This document shows positions 52,414 to 61,716 of a stretch of 64,000 nucleotides of DNA, piece after piece; within the stretch, counting starts at the first letter, position 1; each line of letters starts with the position of its first letter. The notes under the pieces are model-generated. The model was not told where the DNA came from and ran no database searches. It saw nothing but the letters and a program-made list of their open reading frames with translations. The DNA lies in contig NZ_CP067137.1 in the NCBI RefSeq assembly GCF_028553785.1, positions 26,205 to 90,204 of the forward strand, in the 5' to 3' direction. The position numbers were made by a program, and so were the translations under genes. This DNA comes from Paracoccus fistulariae (lineage in GTDB: Bacteria; Pseudomonadota; Alphaproteobacteria; Rhodobacterales; Rhodobacteraceae).

Positions 52414-53862
52414 ATGACCATCGCCATGCCGATACCCGATCAGGGTGTCATCGACCGCGGCCCTCAGATCGTCGCCGCGCTGCAGGCCATCCTGCCGCGC
52501 GACGCCGTGATCCACGACCCCGAAGAAACCCGTGCCTATGAATGCGACGCGCTGACCGCCTATCGCTGCCCGCCGCTGGCCGTGGTTCTGCCGCGCAGCA
52601 CGGATGAGGTCGCGGCGATCATGCGGGTCTGTCACCAGATGGGCGTGCCGGTGGTGCCGCGCGGGGCGGGAACCTCTTTGGCCGGTGGGGCGCTGCCGAC
52701 GGCGGACAGCATCATTCTGGGCACGATGCGCCTGCGCGATGTTCTGGAAATCGACCCCGACAACCGCTTTATCCGGGTCCAGACCGGCATCACCAATCTG
52801 GCCGTCAGCGCGGAACTGGAACCGCATGGCTTTTTCTATGCCCCCGATCCCTCCTCGCAACTGGCCTGCACCATCGCGGGCAATATCGCGATGAATTCGG
52901 GCGGGGCGCATTGTCTGAAATACGGCGTCACCACCAATAACCTGATGGGCGCCACCGTGGTCCTCTCCACCGGCGAGATCGTCGAACTGGGCGGGGCCGA
53001 GGCCGGTCCCGAAGCTCTGGATCTGTTGGGCCTCTTCTGCGGTTCGGAAGGGCAGCTTGGCGTCGTGACCGAGGCGACCTTGCGCATCCTGCCCCGCCCC
53101 GAAGGCGCGCGTCCGGTTCTGATCGGCTTTGACAGCGCCGAAGTGGCGGGCGAATGCGTGGCCAATATCATCCGCTCGGGCGTGATCCCGGTGGCGATCG
53201 AATATATGGACGAGCCCTGCCTGCGCGCGGTCGAAAGTTTCGCCAAGGCCGGCTATCCCGCCTGCAATGCCGTCCTGATCGTCGAGGTCGAGGGTTCGGC
53301 CGATGAAATCACCGACCAGATCGCCCGCATCCGCCAGATTGCCGATGCGCTGAACCCGGTCGAATTCCGCGAAAGCCGCAATGCGGATGAGGCCGCCAAG
53401 ATCTGGAAGGGCCGCAAATCCGCATTCGGCGCCATGGGCAAGCTGGGCGATTACATCTGTCTGGATGGCACCGTGCCGGTGGGCCAACTGCCCTACACGC
53501 TGCGCCGCATCGGTGAATTGTCCCGCGAACACGGGCTGGAGGTCGCGAATGTCTTTCACGCGGGCGACGGCAATATGCATCCGCTGATCCTGTTCAATGC
53601 CAACAAGCCCGGCGATCTGGCCCGGGCCGAGGCCTTTGGCAACGATATCCTGCGGCTTTGCGTCGAGGTGGGCGGCTGTCTGACCGGCGAACATGGCGTC
53701 GGCATCGAAAAGCGCGATCTGATGGACACGCAATATGCGCCCGATGATCTGGCGATCCAGATGGAGATCAAGGATCTGTTCGACCCGCAATGGCTGCTGA
53801 ATGCGGCCAAGGTCTTTCCGCTTCAGGCCAGCGCCGCCCATCGCGCCAGGGCCGCCGAATGA
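52414..53862 (+). CDS. glcD: Glycolate oxidase subunit GlcD (FAD-binding)
   Basis: 482 aa. FAD-binding PCMH domain with VPVVPRGAGTSLAGGALPT and IAMNSGGAHCLKYGVTTNN, then the FAD-oxidase C-terminal domain with GDGNMHPLILFNANKPGD and GEHGVGIEKRDLM. With GlcE and GlcF it oxidises glycolate to glyoxylate and passes electrons to the quinone pool at the inner membrane. AAGGAGAG precedes the start. The stop overlaps the glcE start as ATGA. Confidence 0.96.
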   Translation: MTIAMPIPDQGVIDRGPQIVAALQAILPRDAVIHDPEETRAYECDALTAYRCPPLAVVLPRSTDEVAAIMRVCHQMGVPVVPRGAGTSLAGGALPTADSIILGTMRLRDVLEIDPDNRFIRVQTGITNLAVSAELEPHGFFYAPDPSSQLACTIAGNIAMNSGGAHCLKYGVTTNNLMGATVVLSTGEIVELGGAEAGPEALDLLGLFCGSEGQLGVVTEATLRILPRPEGARPVLIGFDSAEVAGECVANIIRSGVIPVAIEYMDEPCLRAVESFAKAGYPACNAVLIVEVEGSADEITDQIARIRQIADALNPVEFRESRNADEAAKIWKGRKSAFGAMGKLGDYICLDGTVPVGQLPYTLRRIGELSREHGLEVANVFHAGDGNMHPLILFNANKPGDLARAEAFGNDILRLCVEVGGCLTGEHGVGIEKRDLMDTQYAPDDLAIQMEIKDLFDPQWLLNAAKVFPLQASAAHRARAAE

Positions 53863-54968
53863 CCGCGCTGCTGGATATGCTGGCCCCCGCCTCGGAAGAG
53901 GATCTGTCCCGCCTGATCGCGGAGCGGCGCGATCCGCTGAGGATCATCGGTGGCGGCACGCGTGTGGAACATGCCGGGGGCGACCGGCTCTCGACCGCCA
54001 ATCTGTCAGGCGTCGTGACCTATTCCCCGGGGGAAATGACGCTGATCGCGCGCCCTGGCACCCCCCTGCCCGAGATCGAGACGATGCTGGCTGCCGAAGG
54101 TCAGGCGCTGGCCTTTGAGCCGCCGGACCTGCGGCAGGTTCTGGGCAGCAACGGCACGCCGACGCTGGGCGGCATGGTTGCCAGCAATGCCAGCGGCCCG
54201 CGCCGCGTCATGGCCGGCGCCTGCCGCGATCACCTGCTGGGCGTGCGCTTTGTCGATGGGCAGGGGCGGATCATCAAGAATGGCGGCCGGGTGATGAAGA
54301 ATGTCACCGGGCTGGATCTGTCGAAGCTGCTGGCAGGGTCTTACGGCACCCTGGCCGTGCTGACCGAGGTCGTGCTGAAAACCCTGCCCCACCTGCCCGC
54401 CCGCGCGACGCTGGTCTTTGCCGGGGTCGATCCGGCGCGCGCGATACAGATCTTTTCCGCCGCGCTGGCCACCCCCTTTGATGTGACCGGCGCGGCATGG
54501 CGCGACGGCAATGCCTATCTGCGGGTCGAGGGGCTGGAGCGTCAGTTGATCTATCGCCGCGACCGGCTGCTGGCGTTGCTGGCCGAACACCGGCCCGATG
54601 TGCTGGATGATCGGCAGACGGTGACCCTGTGGCGCGATCTGCGTGATCTCGCCCATTTCACGGATCGCAAAGCGCCGCTGTGGCGGATCCTGACCAAACC
54701 GACCGAGGCCCCGGCGATCTGTGACCGGCTGCGGGAACTGGGCGGCACGTCCTCGATGGATTGGGGTGGTGGCCTGATCTGGTATCAGGGTCCGGGCAGC
54801 GCCGAACAGATCCGCAGTGTGGCGCCTCATGCCACGCTGATCCGCCGCGCCGGACTGTCCGGCCCGGCCTTTCCGCCGCAAACCGGCCCGATGGCGCGGT
54901 TGCAATCCGGCCTGCGGCGCAGCTTTGACCCGCATGGCATCCTGAACCCCGGCCTGATGGACGCCTGA
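53859..54968 (+). CDS. glcE: Glycolate oxidase subunit GlcE
   Basis: 369 aa from the ATG at 53859. A shorter relative of GlcD with a FAD-binding domain: IIGGGTRVEHAGGDRLSTAN, then TLGGMVASNASGPRRVMAG and GRVMKNVTGLDLSKLLAGSY. It lacks the longer catalytic C-terminus. Needed for the complex. It overlaps glcD by 4 bases and ends one base before glcF. Confidence 0.95.
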   Translation: MTALLDMLAPASEEDLSRLIAERRDPLRIIGGGTRVEHAGGDRLSTANLSGVVTYSPGEMTLIARPGTPLPEIETMLAAEGQALAFEPPDLRQVLGSNGTPTLGGMVASNASGPRRVMAGACRDHLLGVRFVDGQGRIIKNGGRVMKNVTGLDLSKLLAGSYGTLAVLTEVVLKTLPHLPARATLVFAGVDPARAIQIFSAALATPFDVTGAAWRDGNAYLRVEGLERQLIYRRDRLLALLAEHRPDVLDDRQTVTLWRDLRDLAHFTDRKAPLWRILTKPTEAPAICDRLRELGGTSSMDWGGGLIWYQGPGSAEQIRSVAPHATLIRRAGLSGPAFPPQTGPMARLQSGLRRSFDPHGILNPGLMDA

Positions 54969-54969
54969 G

Positions 54970-56256
54970 ATGCAGACGAATTTCACCGCCCGGCAACTGG
55001 CCGATCCCGCCACCGCGCGCAGCAACGAGATCCTGCGATCCTGCGTCCATTGCGGTTTTTGCACCGCCACCTGCCCGACCTATCAGGTTCTGGGCGATGA
55101 GTTGGACAGCCCGCGCGGACGCATCTACCTGATCAAGGACATGCTGGAAAACAGCAAGGTGCCCGATGCCCGGACGGTCACCCATATCGACCGCTGCCTG
55201 TCCTGCCTCAGCTGCATGAGCACCTGCCCCTCGGGCGTCGATTACATGCATCTGGTCGATCATGCCCGCGAATATATCCAACAGAACTATCGCCGCCCCT
55301 GGCATGATCGTGCGCTGCGCTGGCTGCTGGCGCGCATCCTGCCCTATCCGGGACGGTTTCGGCTGGCGCTGCATGGGGCAAGGCTGGCGCGGCCCCTGCG
55401 CGGGCTGATGCCCGATGCCCGGCTGCGCGCGATGCTGGACATGGCGCCCGCCCGGATCCCGCCCACCAGCCCGAATGACAGCCCCCAGGTCTTTCCCGCC
55501 GAAGGGCCGCGCGTGAAACGGGTCGCCTTGCTGATCGGCTGCGCCCAAAGGGCGCTGAACACCGATATCAACGACGCCACCATCCGCCTGCTGCGCCGTC
55601 ACGGCTGCGAGGTCGTCGTGCCCCGGGGCGTCGGGTGCTGCGGGGCGCTGACCCACCACATGGGCAAGACCGATGAAAGCCATGCCTCGGCGGCGGCGAA
55701 TATCCGCGCGCTGATGGCCGAGGCAAACGGTCCGGGGCTTGACGCCGTGGTGATCAACACCTCGGGCTGCGGAACCACGGTCAAGGATTACGGCCATATG
55801 TTCGCCGACGATCCGATGGCGGCAGATGCCGCCCATATCGCCGCGCTGGCCTGTGACATCAGCGAAATCATGGCCGATCTGGGCCTGAAGGACGCGACAC
55901 ATGCTGACCCCTTGCGCATCGGCTATCACGCCGCCTGTTCGCTGCAACATGGTCAGCAGATCAGGGAAACGCCCAAGGATCTGCTGAAACAGGCGGGTTT
56001 CACCGTGCTGGAACCGCGCGACAGCTACCTGTGTTGCGGCTCGGCCGGGACCTATAACCTGATGCAGCCCGAGATTTCGGCGCAGCTGAAATCGCGCAAG
56101 GTCGAGACGCTGGAGGTGCTGCAGCCGCAGGTGATCTGCGCCGGCAATATCGGCTGCATGATGCAGATCGGTTCGGGGACCGAGGTGCCGGTGGTCCATA
56201 CGGCCGAATTGCTGGACTGGGCCACGGGCGGCCCGAAACCGCGCGGCCTTGTCTGA
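54970..56256 (+). CDS. glcF: Glycolate oxidase iron-sulfur subunit GlcF
   Basis: 428 aa. Two 4Fe-4S sites, CVHCGFCTATCPTY and CLSCLSCMSTCPSG, followed by two CCG domains (GVGCCGALTHHMGK and YLCCGSAGTYNLMQP). It carries electrons from GlcD. Last gene of the glcDEF operon; no malate synthase or glcC regulator is present in the window. Confidence 0.96.
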   Translation: MQTNFTARQLADPATARSNEILRSCVHCGFCTATCPTYQVLGDELDSPRGRIYLIKDMLENSKVPDARTVTHIDRCLSCLSCMSTCPSGVDYMHLVDHAREYIQQNYRRPWHDRALRWLLARILPYPGRFRLALHGARLARPLRGLMPDARLRAMLDMAPARIPPTSPNDSPQVFPAEGPRVKRVALLIGCAQRALNTDINDATIRLLRRHGCEVVVPRGVGCCGALTHHMGKTDESHASAAANIRALMAEANGPGLDAVVINTSGCGTTVKDYGHMFADDPMAADAAHIAALACDISEIMADLGLKDATHADPLRIGYHAACSLQHGQQIRETPKDLLKQAGFTVLEPRDSYLCCGSAGTYNLMQPEISAQLKSRKVETLEVLQPQVICAGNIGCMMQIGSGTEVPVVHTAELLDWATGGPKPRGLV

Positions 56257-56819
56257 GGTCATCGGTCCGAAACCGCGAATTTCCGCCGCTCACGGACCCG
56301 AAGCCTTGGAATGCCGAACGACAGGGCCAGTGAAAGTGATTCGTCATAGTATTTGTCTGCACTTTCAGAACGATCGCGCCAAACTGATCCGGACAGTATG
56401 GCAAGATCCAGCCTGCAGCCGCGAAAGCGGCGCTGATTTCGGCAATCTCCGGGCGAAAAACAGCTTTCTCCGCCCGCAATCTTAGCGCGGAATTTACAAC
56501 CCTAGGTGTCTTTCTCTTGATTTGGCCGCCGTCGGCGCCTCGTCGATCAACAAGGCAGGGATTCCACGGCTGATAATGATCAATTTGTGTGAGTTAATAA
56601 ACAAACCATAAAATTCAAGGCGAAGAAATCGCATCCCGCACGCCCCACGGTTGTCGATCCTTCGAATCGACGCCGCCCGCCTGTGCAGCCTTAGGTTGAA
56701 CGGCGTGTCGCGGGGGAAATTCGCTTTTCTAACAAAAAGATAGCTGGTAGCATCTGCGACCTGTAAGCGACATTCTGCCTGACCCATTGTCGCAAAGTAA
56801 CCAGTAAATGGAGACGGAT
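56257..56819. other. Long AT-rich leader of the giant adhesin-like gene
   Basis: 560 bases with no supported gene; a minus frame at 56494-56787 has no known features. The stretch 56580-56630 is markedly AT-rich (GTTAATAAACAAACC) and probably contains the promoter. A long untranslated leader or regulatory RNA cannot be excluded. Confidence 0.4.
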
Positions 56820-59800
56820 ATGTCCACCGGTTCGTCAGAACTTACTTACCGCACATCCTCTGAACTCGGCTCTATCTATGGTCGGATGACCTTTGATGAG
56901 AACGTCGATAATACCGAAGCCACTGGCCATGGCGGTTGGGAAAAGGGCGTCAGCGGCAAGACCGTCCAACTGCTGGATGTGACCGGCAAGGTCGTTGCCG
57001 TGACCACAACGAATGACGGCGGCGTCTATCGCTTCGACGTCCCCGCGGGGCAATATGTCGTGAAGTTCCTGCCGGTCAGCGGAATGCAATTCGCCCAGCA
57101 GGATCAGGGCGACAACCTCTTCGCGGATTCCGATGCGGATGCCAACGGCCTGACCCAGGTGATCGACCTGAAGGCAGGCGATAAATACGGCAATATCGAC
57201 GTCAGCATGCAGAAAGTCGTCGGCAGCGACGAACTGGCGGTGACCTATGCCAATATCGGCTATGGCACCATCCGTGGTCGCCTGAGCCTGGACAGCAACG
57301 GCGATTCGACCGAGTCGAATGGCGCAGGCGCATGGGATGATGGCATCGTCGGGCAGACCGTTCAGCTGCTGGACCTGAACGGCAATGTCGTTGACGAGAC
57401 CACCACCGGCGATAAGGGCTGGTACCAGTTCGACGCAGAGCCGGGCAGCTATGCCGTCCGTTTCGCGGTCCATGACGGCTACAAGTTCGGCGAGCAGGAC
57501 AAGGGCATCTACAACGCCGATTCCGATGCGAATGCCATCGGCATGACCGGCGTCATCCACCTGAAAGCCGGCCAGAGATACGGCAATATTGACGCAAGTG
57601 TCACCGAGAATGCCTCAACGACCTATGCGCATAATGCGCCCCAGACCGCGGCTTCGACCTCGGGGACGGCCACGAAAGGCTTCAGCCACACCAAGATCGA
57701 GGAGATCGACGAGGATCTGACCGTCCGCAAGCTGGGCAAGGAACTGATAGTCAACGGCGATTTTGAAAACCACGCCAATGCCAATAAAATCGGCGCCTTC
57801 GAATATTCGTCCCTTCAGGGCTGGACGCCGATGCGTGCAGGCAGCAAGATCGAAATTCAGACCGACGATTACAAAACGGGCAACACCCGCGGCAACTCTG
57901 TCGTCGAGATCGACTATATCTCCAGCACGATGGACGGAATCCAGCAGACGGTGATGATCTCCGATGCGGGCACGTACCAGATGTCCTTCGACTATTCGGT
58001 CCGCTACAAGGCCGGTGTGCCCGGCTATGTCTCGCTGCACAGCAACGCCATCGAAGTTCTGGTGGACGGCAAGGTGGTCCAGCGCGTTATGAACGGGCAT
58101 GGCGAAAAAGCCTATAGCAACGTGGAAACCTGGACCCTTGATCTGGAGCTTTCGGCGGGCAGGCACACCATCACCTTCCGCGAGGTCGCCTATCACGACT
58201 TTGCAAAGGACGGCATGGGCGGCATTCTGGACAATGTCTCGCTGCGCAAGGTGGATATGGTCTATGAGACGGGCGAAGTCTCGGGGACGTTCTACTATGA
58301 TGGCGATCAGGACGGCCAGCAGGATGCCTCGGAAGGCGGTCTGGGCGGTCGTACCGTCTATCTGCTGAACGAAGACAAAAGCTATGTCCGCGACGCCGAC
58401 GGCGATGTTGTCACCACGACCACCGATCCGGATGGCGATTATACCTTCAAGGGCGTGGCACCCGGCAATTATCGCGTCGGCTTTGCCAATACGGCCGACT
58501 CGAACGCGACGGGCCCCGTCAATGTCCGCAACCTTGACGTCTCTGACAGGTTCAGCGTCACCAAGGGCATGAATACCGGCGGTGTCGATGCCAGCGAAAT
58601 CGGTTCGACCGTCGACCGGACGATCAAGGTCTGCGAGAACGAAACCCATGTGCAGGATTTCGACACGCTCTGTAATATCATTTCAGAGGACGTCTACTTC
58701 CTGCTGGATGAGCCGGTCTGCGCACGCGTCGGCCTGAATGGCTTCGACGAGGCGCAAACCCAGGTCTGGTACAAGAACAACACTGATACCGTGCCCTATT
58801 TCATCTTCCTGGAAGAACCGGCCGAGACCGACCTGACCTTCACCGTCAAGCTGAACTTCGATGTGAAGGATCCGTCCGGCCGGCTGGACTCGCCGCCCCC
58901 CGGCTTTGCCTTCCTGACCGATGACACCGACGAAATCGGCGCGGACCGCTCGAACGAGATCGAGATCACGATCAAGGCGGGCCAGACCAAATCCGAAGCC
59001 TTCTTCGTCGGCACCTCGGGCTATGGTCCCAACTATATCTTCGGGATCGAGATCGAAGACATCCTGAACAAAGATCAGAATGAGCGTTGCGAACGCGTCA
59101 GCATCATCAAGACCACGCCCATCGCCATCGACCTGAACCGTGACGGCAAGATCGGTGTGACCGGCGAAAGCTCGTCCGCGGACAAGGATGGTCTGACCAT
59201 CGGCGCGACCGTCAAATTCGACATGAACGGCGACGGCAAAGCCGAGCGGATGGAGTGGTTCGACGGTTCGGGCGACGGTATCCTGATCGACAACCGCGAT
59301 GGCCGCGCCGCGACCGACATGAACGGTCTGCGCCTCTTCGGTGACGAAGATGGCCGCTATGCGAATGGCTATGAAAAGCTGTTGACCCTGTTTGACAAGA
59401 ACGGCGATGGCAAGGTCAGCGGTGCGGAACTGAACGGCCTGCAGCTGTGGGTCGATGATGGCGATGCCGTGGTCGAGGCTGGCGAAATCCAAAGCCTTCG
59501 CGCCAACAGCATCACGTCGATTTCTGGCCAGATCTCGACCCAGCTGGACGAGGGCGGCCGCGAATTGCTGCGCTCGACGGTCGAGCAGGACTTCGAGGCG
59601 ACCGGCAATGTGACCTATCGTCTGACGGGTCCCGATGCGGCCCTGTTCAAGGTCGACGCCAAGGGCAAGGTCAGCTTCATCAATGCGCCCGACTTCGAAA
59701 ACCCGAAGGATCAGGGCCGCGACAACGTCTATAACGTGACGCTGATCCGCGAGACCGATGACCCGACCTGCAAACCCGCCCGCGAGAACCTGCGGATCGA

Positions 59801-61091
59801 GGTCTGCGACAAGCCGTCGCTGGGCGATACCGTCTGGTTCGACACCAACAAGAACGGCGTCCTGGACGCGGGCGAACGTGGGGCCGCTGGCGTCACCGTG
59901 AACCTGCTGCAGAATGGCGTGATCGTCGGCACCCGCGTGACCGATGCCAATGGCAAGTATCTCTTCGACGATATCGACGAAGGCACCTATCAGGTGCAGT
60001 TCGTCGCGCCGAATGGCTACAGCTTCACCACGCCCTCGCCGGTTGGTCCGGAAGCCGTCAACAATGACAGCGATGCCCGCGCCAATGGCGTGACCGGCAC
60101 CATCGTCCTGACCGAGGGTGAAAACCAGCGCAATGTCGATGCCGGTCTGGTCCTGCAGAACGACGGTCCGAATGCGAATGACGACATGGCCAAAACCTGC
60201 GTCAGCACGCCCAAGACCGTCGATGTTCTGGCCAATGACAGCGATCCGGATGGCGACACGCTGACCATCACCTCGATCGACGGCAAGTCGATCAGCAACG
60301 GTCAGAGCGTCACGCTGAATGACGGTGTCATCGTCACGCTCACCAGCGGCAAGCTGGTCTTTGACGCCACCAATTCCGATTACGATACGCTGGTCGTCGG
60401 CCAAAGCGCCACCGCGACCTACAGCTATCAGATTTCGGACGGCAATGGCGGCACGGCCAGCGCGGATATCGACCTGAAATATTGCGGGTCGCTGAACACG
60501 CTGGAATCGATCGCAGCCAGCCTGCCCGATACCGGCACCGTCCGCGTGACCCGCGATCAGGTCGGCGACACGTTCTACACGGTCACCCTGACCAATACCG
60601 GGGATGATCGTCTGGACGGCAAGAGCTTCGACATCGCCTATTGCGTCTCGGCCGCCGAAGAGCTGCGGTTCAATGAGAACTTCCCGGTCAACATCTACCT
60701 GGCCGATGCAGGCACCCTGCCTGCTGGTGTGGTTCCGAACCCGCAGAACCTGGATCTGGTCAACTGGATCCTGAACCAGGATTTCAGCGCGCAGGACAAT
60801 GGCGACGGCACCGGGGAAACCTATACCGAGGCCGAGATTCAGGGCGCCATCTGGGGCCTGACCGACGACATCGTCTTCGTGAACGAGAACGTTCCCGCTT
60901 ACGGCACCATCGCCAATGCCCAGGAAATCTACGAGCTTGCCCTGGCCAATGGTGAAGGTTTCGAAGCTGGCGAAGGTGATATCATCGGCCTGATCGTGGA
61001 TCCGGTCCAGCCCGACGCGGCCCCGAACGAACAGCCGCTGATCATCGGCGTCGAATGGGACGACCTGGCGCAGGACTGCCTCTGCGTCTGA
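56820..61091 (+). CDS. Giant SdrD-B-repeat surface/secreted protein
   Basis: 1423 aa from the ATG at 56820, which has GGAG 5 bases upstream; an earlier ATG at 56808 is less well placed. Domains in order: SdrD-B-like repeats at ~15-130 and ~145-260; a carbohydrate-binding-like jelly roll beginning LIVNGDFENHANANKIGAFE (~310-455); a third SdrD-B repeat (~465-565); Calx-beta-like ~630-760; calcium sites DLNRDGKIG and FDKNGDGKVSGAEL; a cadherin-like stretch; a fourth SdrD-B repeat (SLGDTVWFDTNKNGVLDAGE); a tandem-95-type domain. No N-terminal signal or LPXTG motif, so type I secretion is likely. Probably an adhesin or biofilm matrix protein. Confidence 0.8.
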   Translation: MSTGSSELTYRTSSELGSIYGRMTFDENVDNTEATGHGGWEKGVSGKTVQLLDVTGKVVAVTTTNDGGVYRFDVPAGQYVVKFLPVSGMQFAQQDQGDNLFADSDADANGLTQVIDLKAGDKYGNIDVSMQKVVGSDELAVTYANIGYGTIRGRLSLDSNGDSTESNGAGAWDDGIVGQTVQLLDLNGNVVDETTTGDKGWYQFDAEPGSYAVRFAVHDGYKFGEQDKGIYNADSDANAIGMTGVIHLKAGQRYGNIDASVTENASTTYAHNAPQTAASTSGTATKGFSHTKIEEIDEDLTVRKLGKELIVNGDFENHANANKIGAFEYSSLQGWTPMRAGSKIEIQTDDYKTGNTRGNSVVEIDYISSTMDGIQQTVMISDAGTYQMSFDYSVRYKAGVPGYVSLHSNAIEVLVDGKVVQRVMNGHGEKAYSNVETWTLDLELSAGRHTITFREVAYHDFAKDGMGGILDNVSLRKVDMVYETGEVSGTFYYDGDQDGQQDASEGGLGGRTVYLLNEDKSYVRDADGDVVTTTTDPDGDYTFKGVAPGNYRVGFANTADSNATGPVNVRNLDVSDRFSVTKGMNTGGVDASEIGSTVDRTIKVCENETHVQDFDTLCNIISEDVYFLLDEPVCARVGLNGFDEAQTQVWYKNNTDTVPYFIFLEEPAETDLTFTVKLNFDVKDPSGRLDSPPPGFAFLTDDTDEIGADRSNEIEITIKAGQTKSEAFFVGTSGYGPNYIFGIEIEDILNKDQNERCERVSIIKTTPIAIDLNRDGKIGVTGESSSADKDGLTIGATVKFDMNGDGKAERMEWFDGSGDGILIDNRDGRAATDMNGLRLFGDEDGRYANGYEKLLTLFDKNGDGKVSGAELNGLQLWVDDGDAVVEAGEIQSLRANSITSISGQISTQLDEGGRELLRSTVEQDFEATGNVTYRLTGPDAALFKVDAKGKVSFINAPDFENPKDQGRDNVYNVTLIRETDDPTCKPARENLRIEVCDKPSLGDTVWFDTNKNGVLDAGERGAAGVTVNLLQNGVIVGTRVTDANGKYLFDDIDEGTYQVQFVAPNGYSFTTPSPVGPEAVNNDSDARANGVTGTIVLTEGENQRNVDAGLVLQNDGPNANDDMAKTCVSTPKTVDVLANDSDPDGDTLTITSIDGKSISNGQSVTLNDGVIVTLTSGKLVFDATNSDYDTLVVGQSATATYSYQISDGNGGTASADIDLKYCGSLNTLESIAASLPDTGTVRVTRDQVGDTFYTVTLTNTGDDRLDGKSFDIAYCVSAAEELRFNENFPVNIYLADAGTLPAGVVPNPQNLDLVNWILNQDFSAQDNGDGTGETYTEAEIQGAIWGLTDDIVFVNENVPAYGTIANAQEIYELALANGEGFEAGEGDIIGLIVDPVQPDAAPNEQPLIIGVEWDDLAQDCLCV

Positions 61092-61098
61092 TAACAGC

Positions 61099-61130
61099 GG
61101 GGTGTCGCTGGGATACATCAGCGATACCCC
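61099..61130 (+). terminator. Terminator hairpin after the giant gene
   Basis: GGGGTGTCGCTG and CAGCGATACCCC pair in 11 of 12 positions plus one G-U around an 8-base loop, 8 bases past the stop. The T-run is weak (ACTCAAATTATT). Confidence 0.65.
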
Positions 61131-61236
61131 ACTCAAATTATTCCGGTTGTCCAAGAGCCGGAATCGGATATGAAGCGTTTCATATCTGTTAGTGTTGCGG
61201 GCGCTTGGACACCCGCGTGTAAAAAGGAGCTATAGC

Positions 61237-61440
61237 GTGAAGAAACTTACCCTCGCAGGCCTGACGGCCACCCTGTCCTCCGTGATGGTTACGGCAGCAA
61301 ATGCCGCCGGTTGCGGCGACGGCCCGTTCTCGAAGCCGTGCCCCGTCCCGGAAATCAGCGCACTGGAAGGCACGGCCGCCGTGGCAGCCCTGGCCGCCAT
61401 CGTGCTGCTGACCTGGGAGCGTCGTCGCCGCGCGAGCTAA
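61237..61440 (+). CDS. VPEID-CTERM-like sorting-signal protein, 67 aa
   Basis: The GTG at 61237 has AGGAG 8 bases upstream. A signal peptide ends TAANAAG, followed by a ~13-residue mature stretch with two Cys, then PCPVPEISALEGTAAVAALA, a membrane helix (AALAAIVLL) and the basic tail ERRRRAS. This is the tripartite exosortase-type C-terminal signal, with VPEIS in place of VPEID. It would be cut and anchored by an exosortase encoded elsewhere. Almost nothing is left between the two signals, so the mature product would be tiny. Confidence 0.75.
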   Translation: MKKLTLAGLTATLSSVMVTAANAAGCGDGPFSKPCPVPEISALEGTAAVAALAAIVLLTWERRRRAS

Positions 61441-61482
61441 TATCATCAAAGCGTCACCTCTGACGCAATGATGCAGACTATG

Positions 61483-61518
61483 ACAGGCCATCAATCCGCG
61501 CGATTGGTGGTCTGTTTT
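61483..61518 (+). terminator. Rho-independent terminator after the VPEID-type gene
   Basis: ACAGGCCATCAATC pairs with GATTGGTGGTCTGT (two G-U pairs) around CGCGC and ends in TTTT. Located 43 bases past the stop. The 276-base gap to the Hint gene contains no other feature apart from a small GCGTCA/TGACGC stem. Confidence 0.75.
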
Positions 61519-61716
61519 CATGTCAGGCCCCTGCCCGCTGGACTCGCCCCCATCGCCGCAGCGTGCCATGAAAACAGTTAAAGATTGAATAACTTGCCAG
61601 AAGCGGCGATAGCTTGGCACAGTTCAAGACTGCCTTTGCTGCATTTCACATATTCCTTCGCATTCTGCCGGGACATTTTTGCAATTTCGTCGCCCTTGCG
61701 CGACCGGAGATTTCAG

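Noticed and set aside
52312..56262. Long minus frames opposite glcD, glcE and glcF (up to 534 codons)
   Set aside because: The plus strand encodes unmistakable GlcDEF. The minus frames are His/Gln/Arg-rich shadows.
58683..61154. 823-codon frame antisense to the giant adhesin gene
   Set aside because: It mirrors a GC-rich coding gene with repeated Asp/Gly codons; it has no ribosome binding site or recognisable domain, while the plus strand has clear domains.
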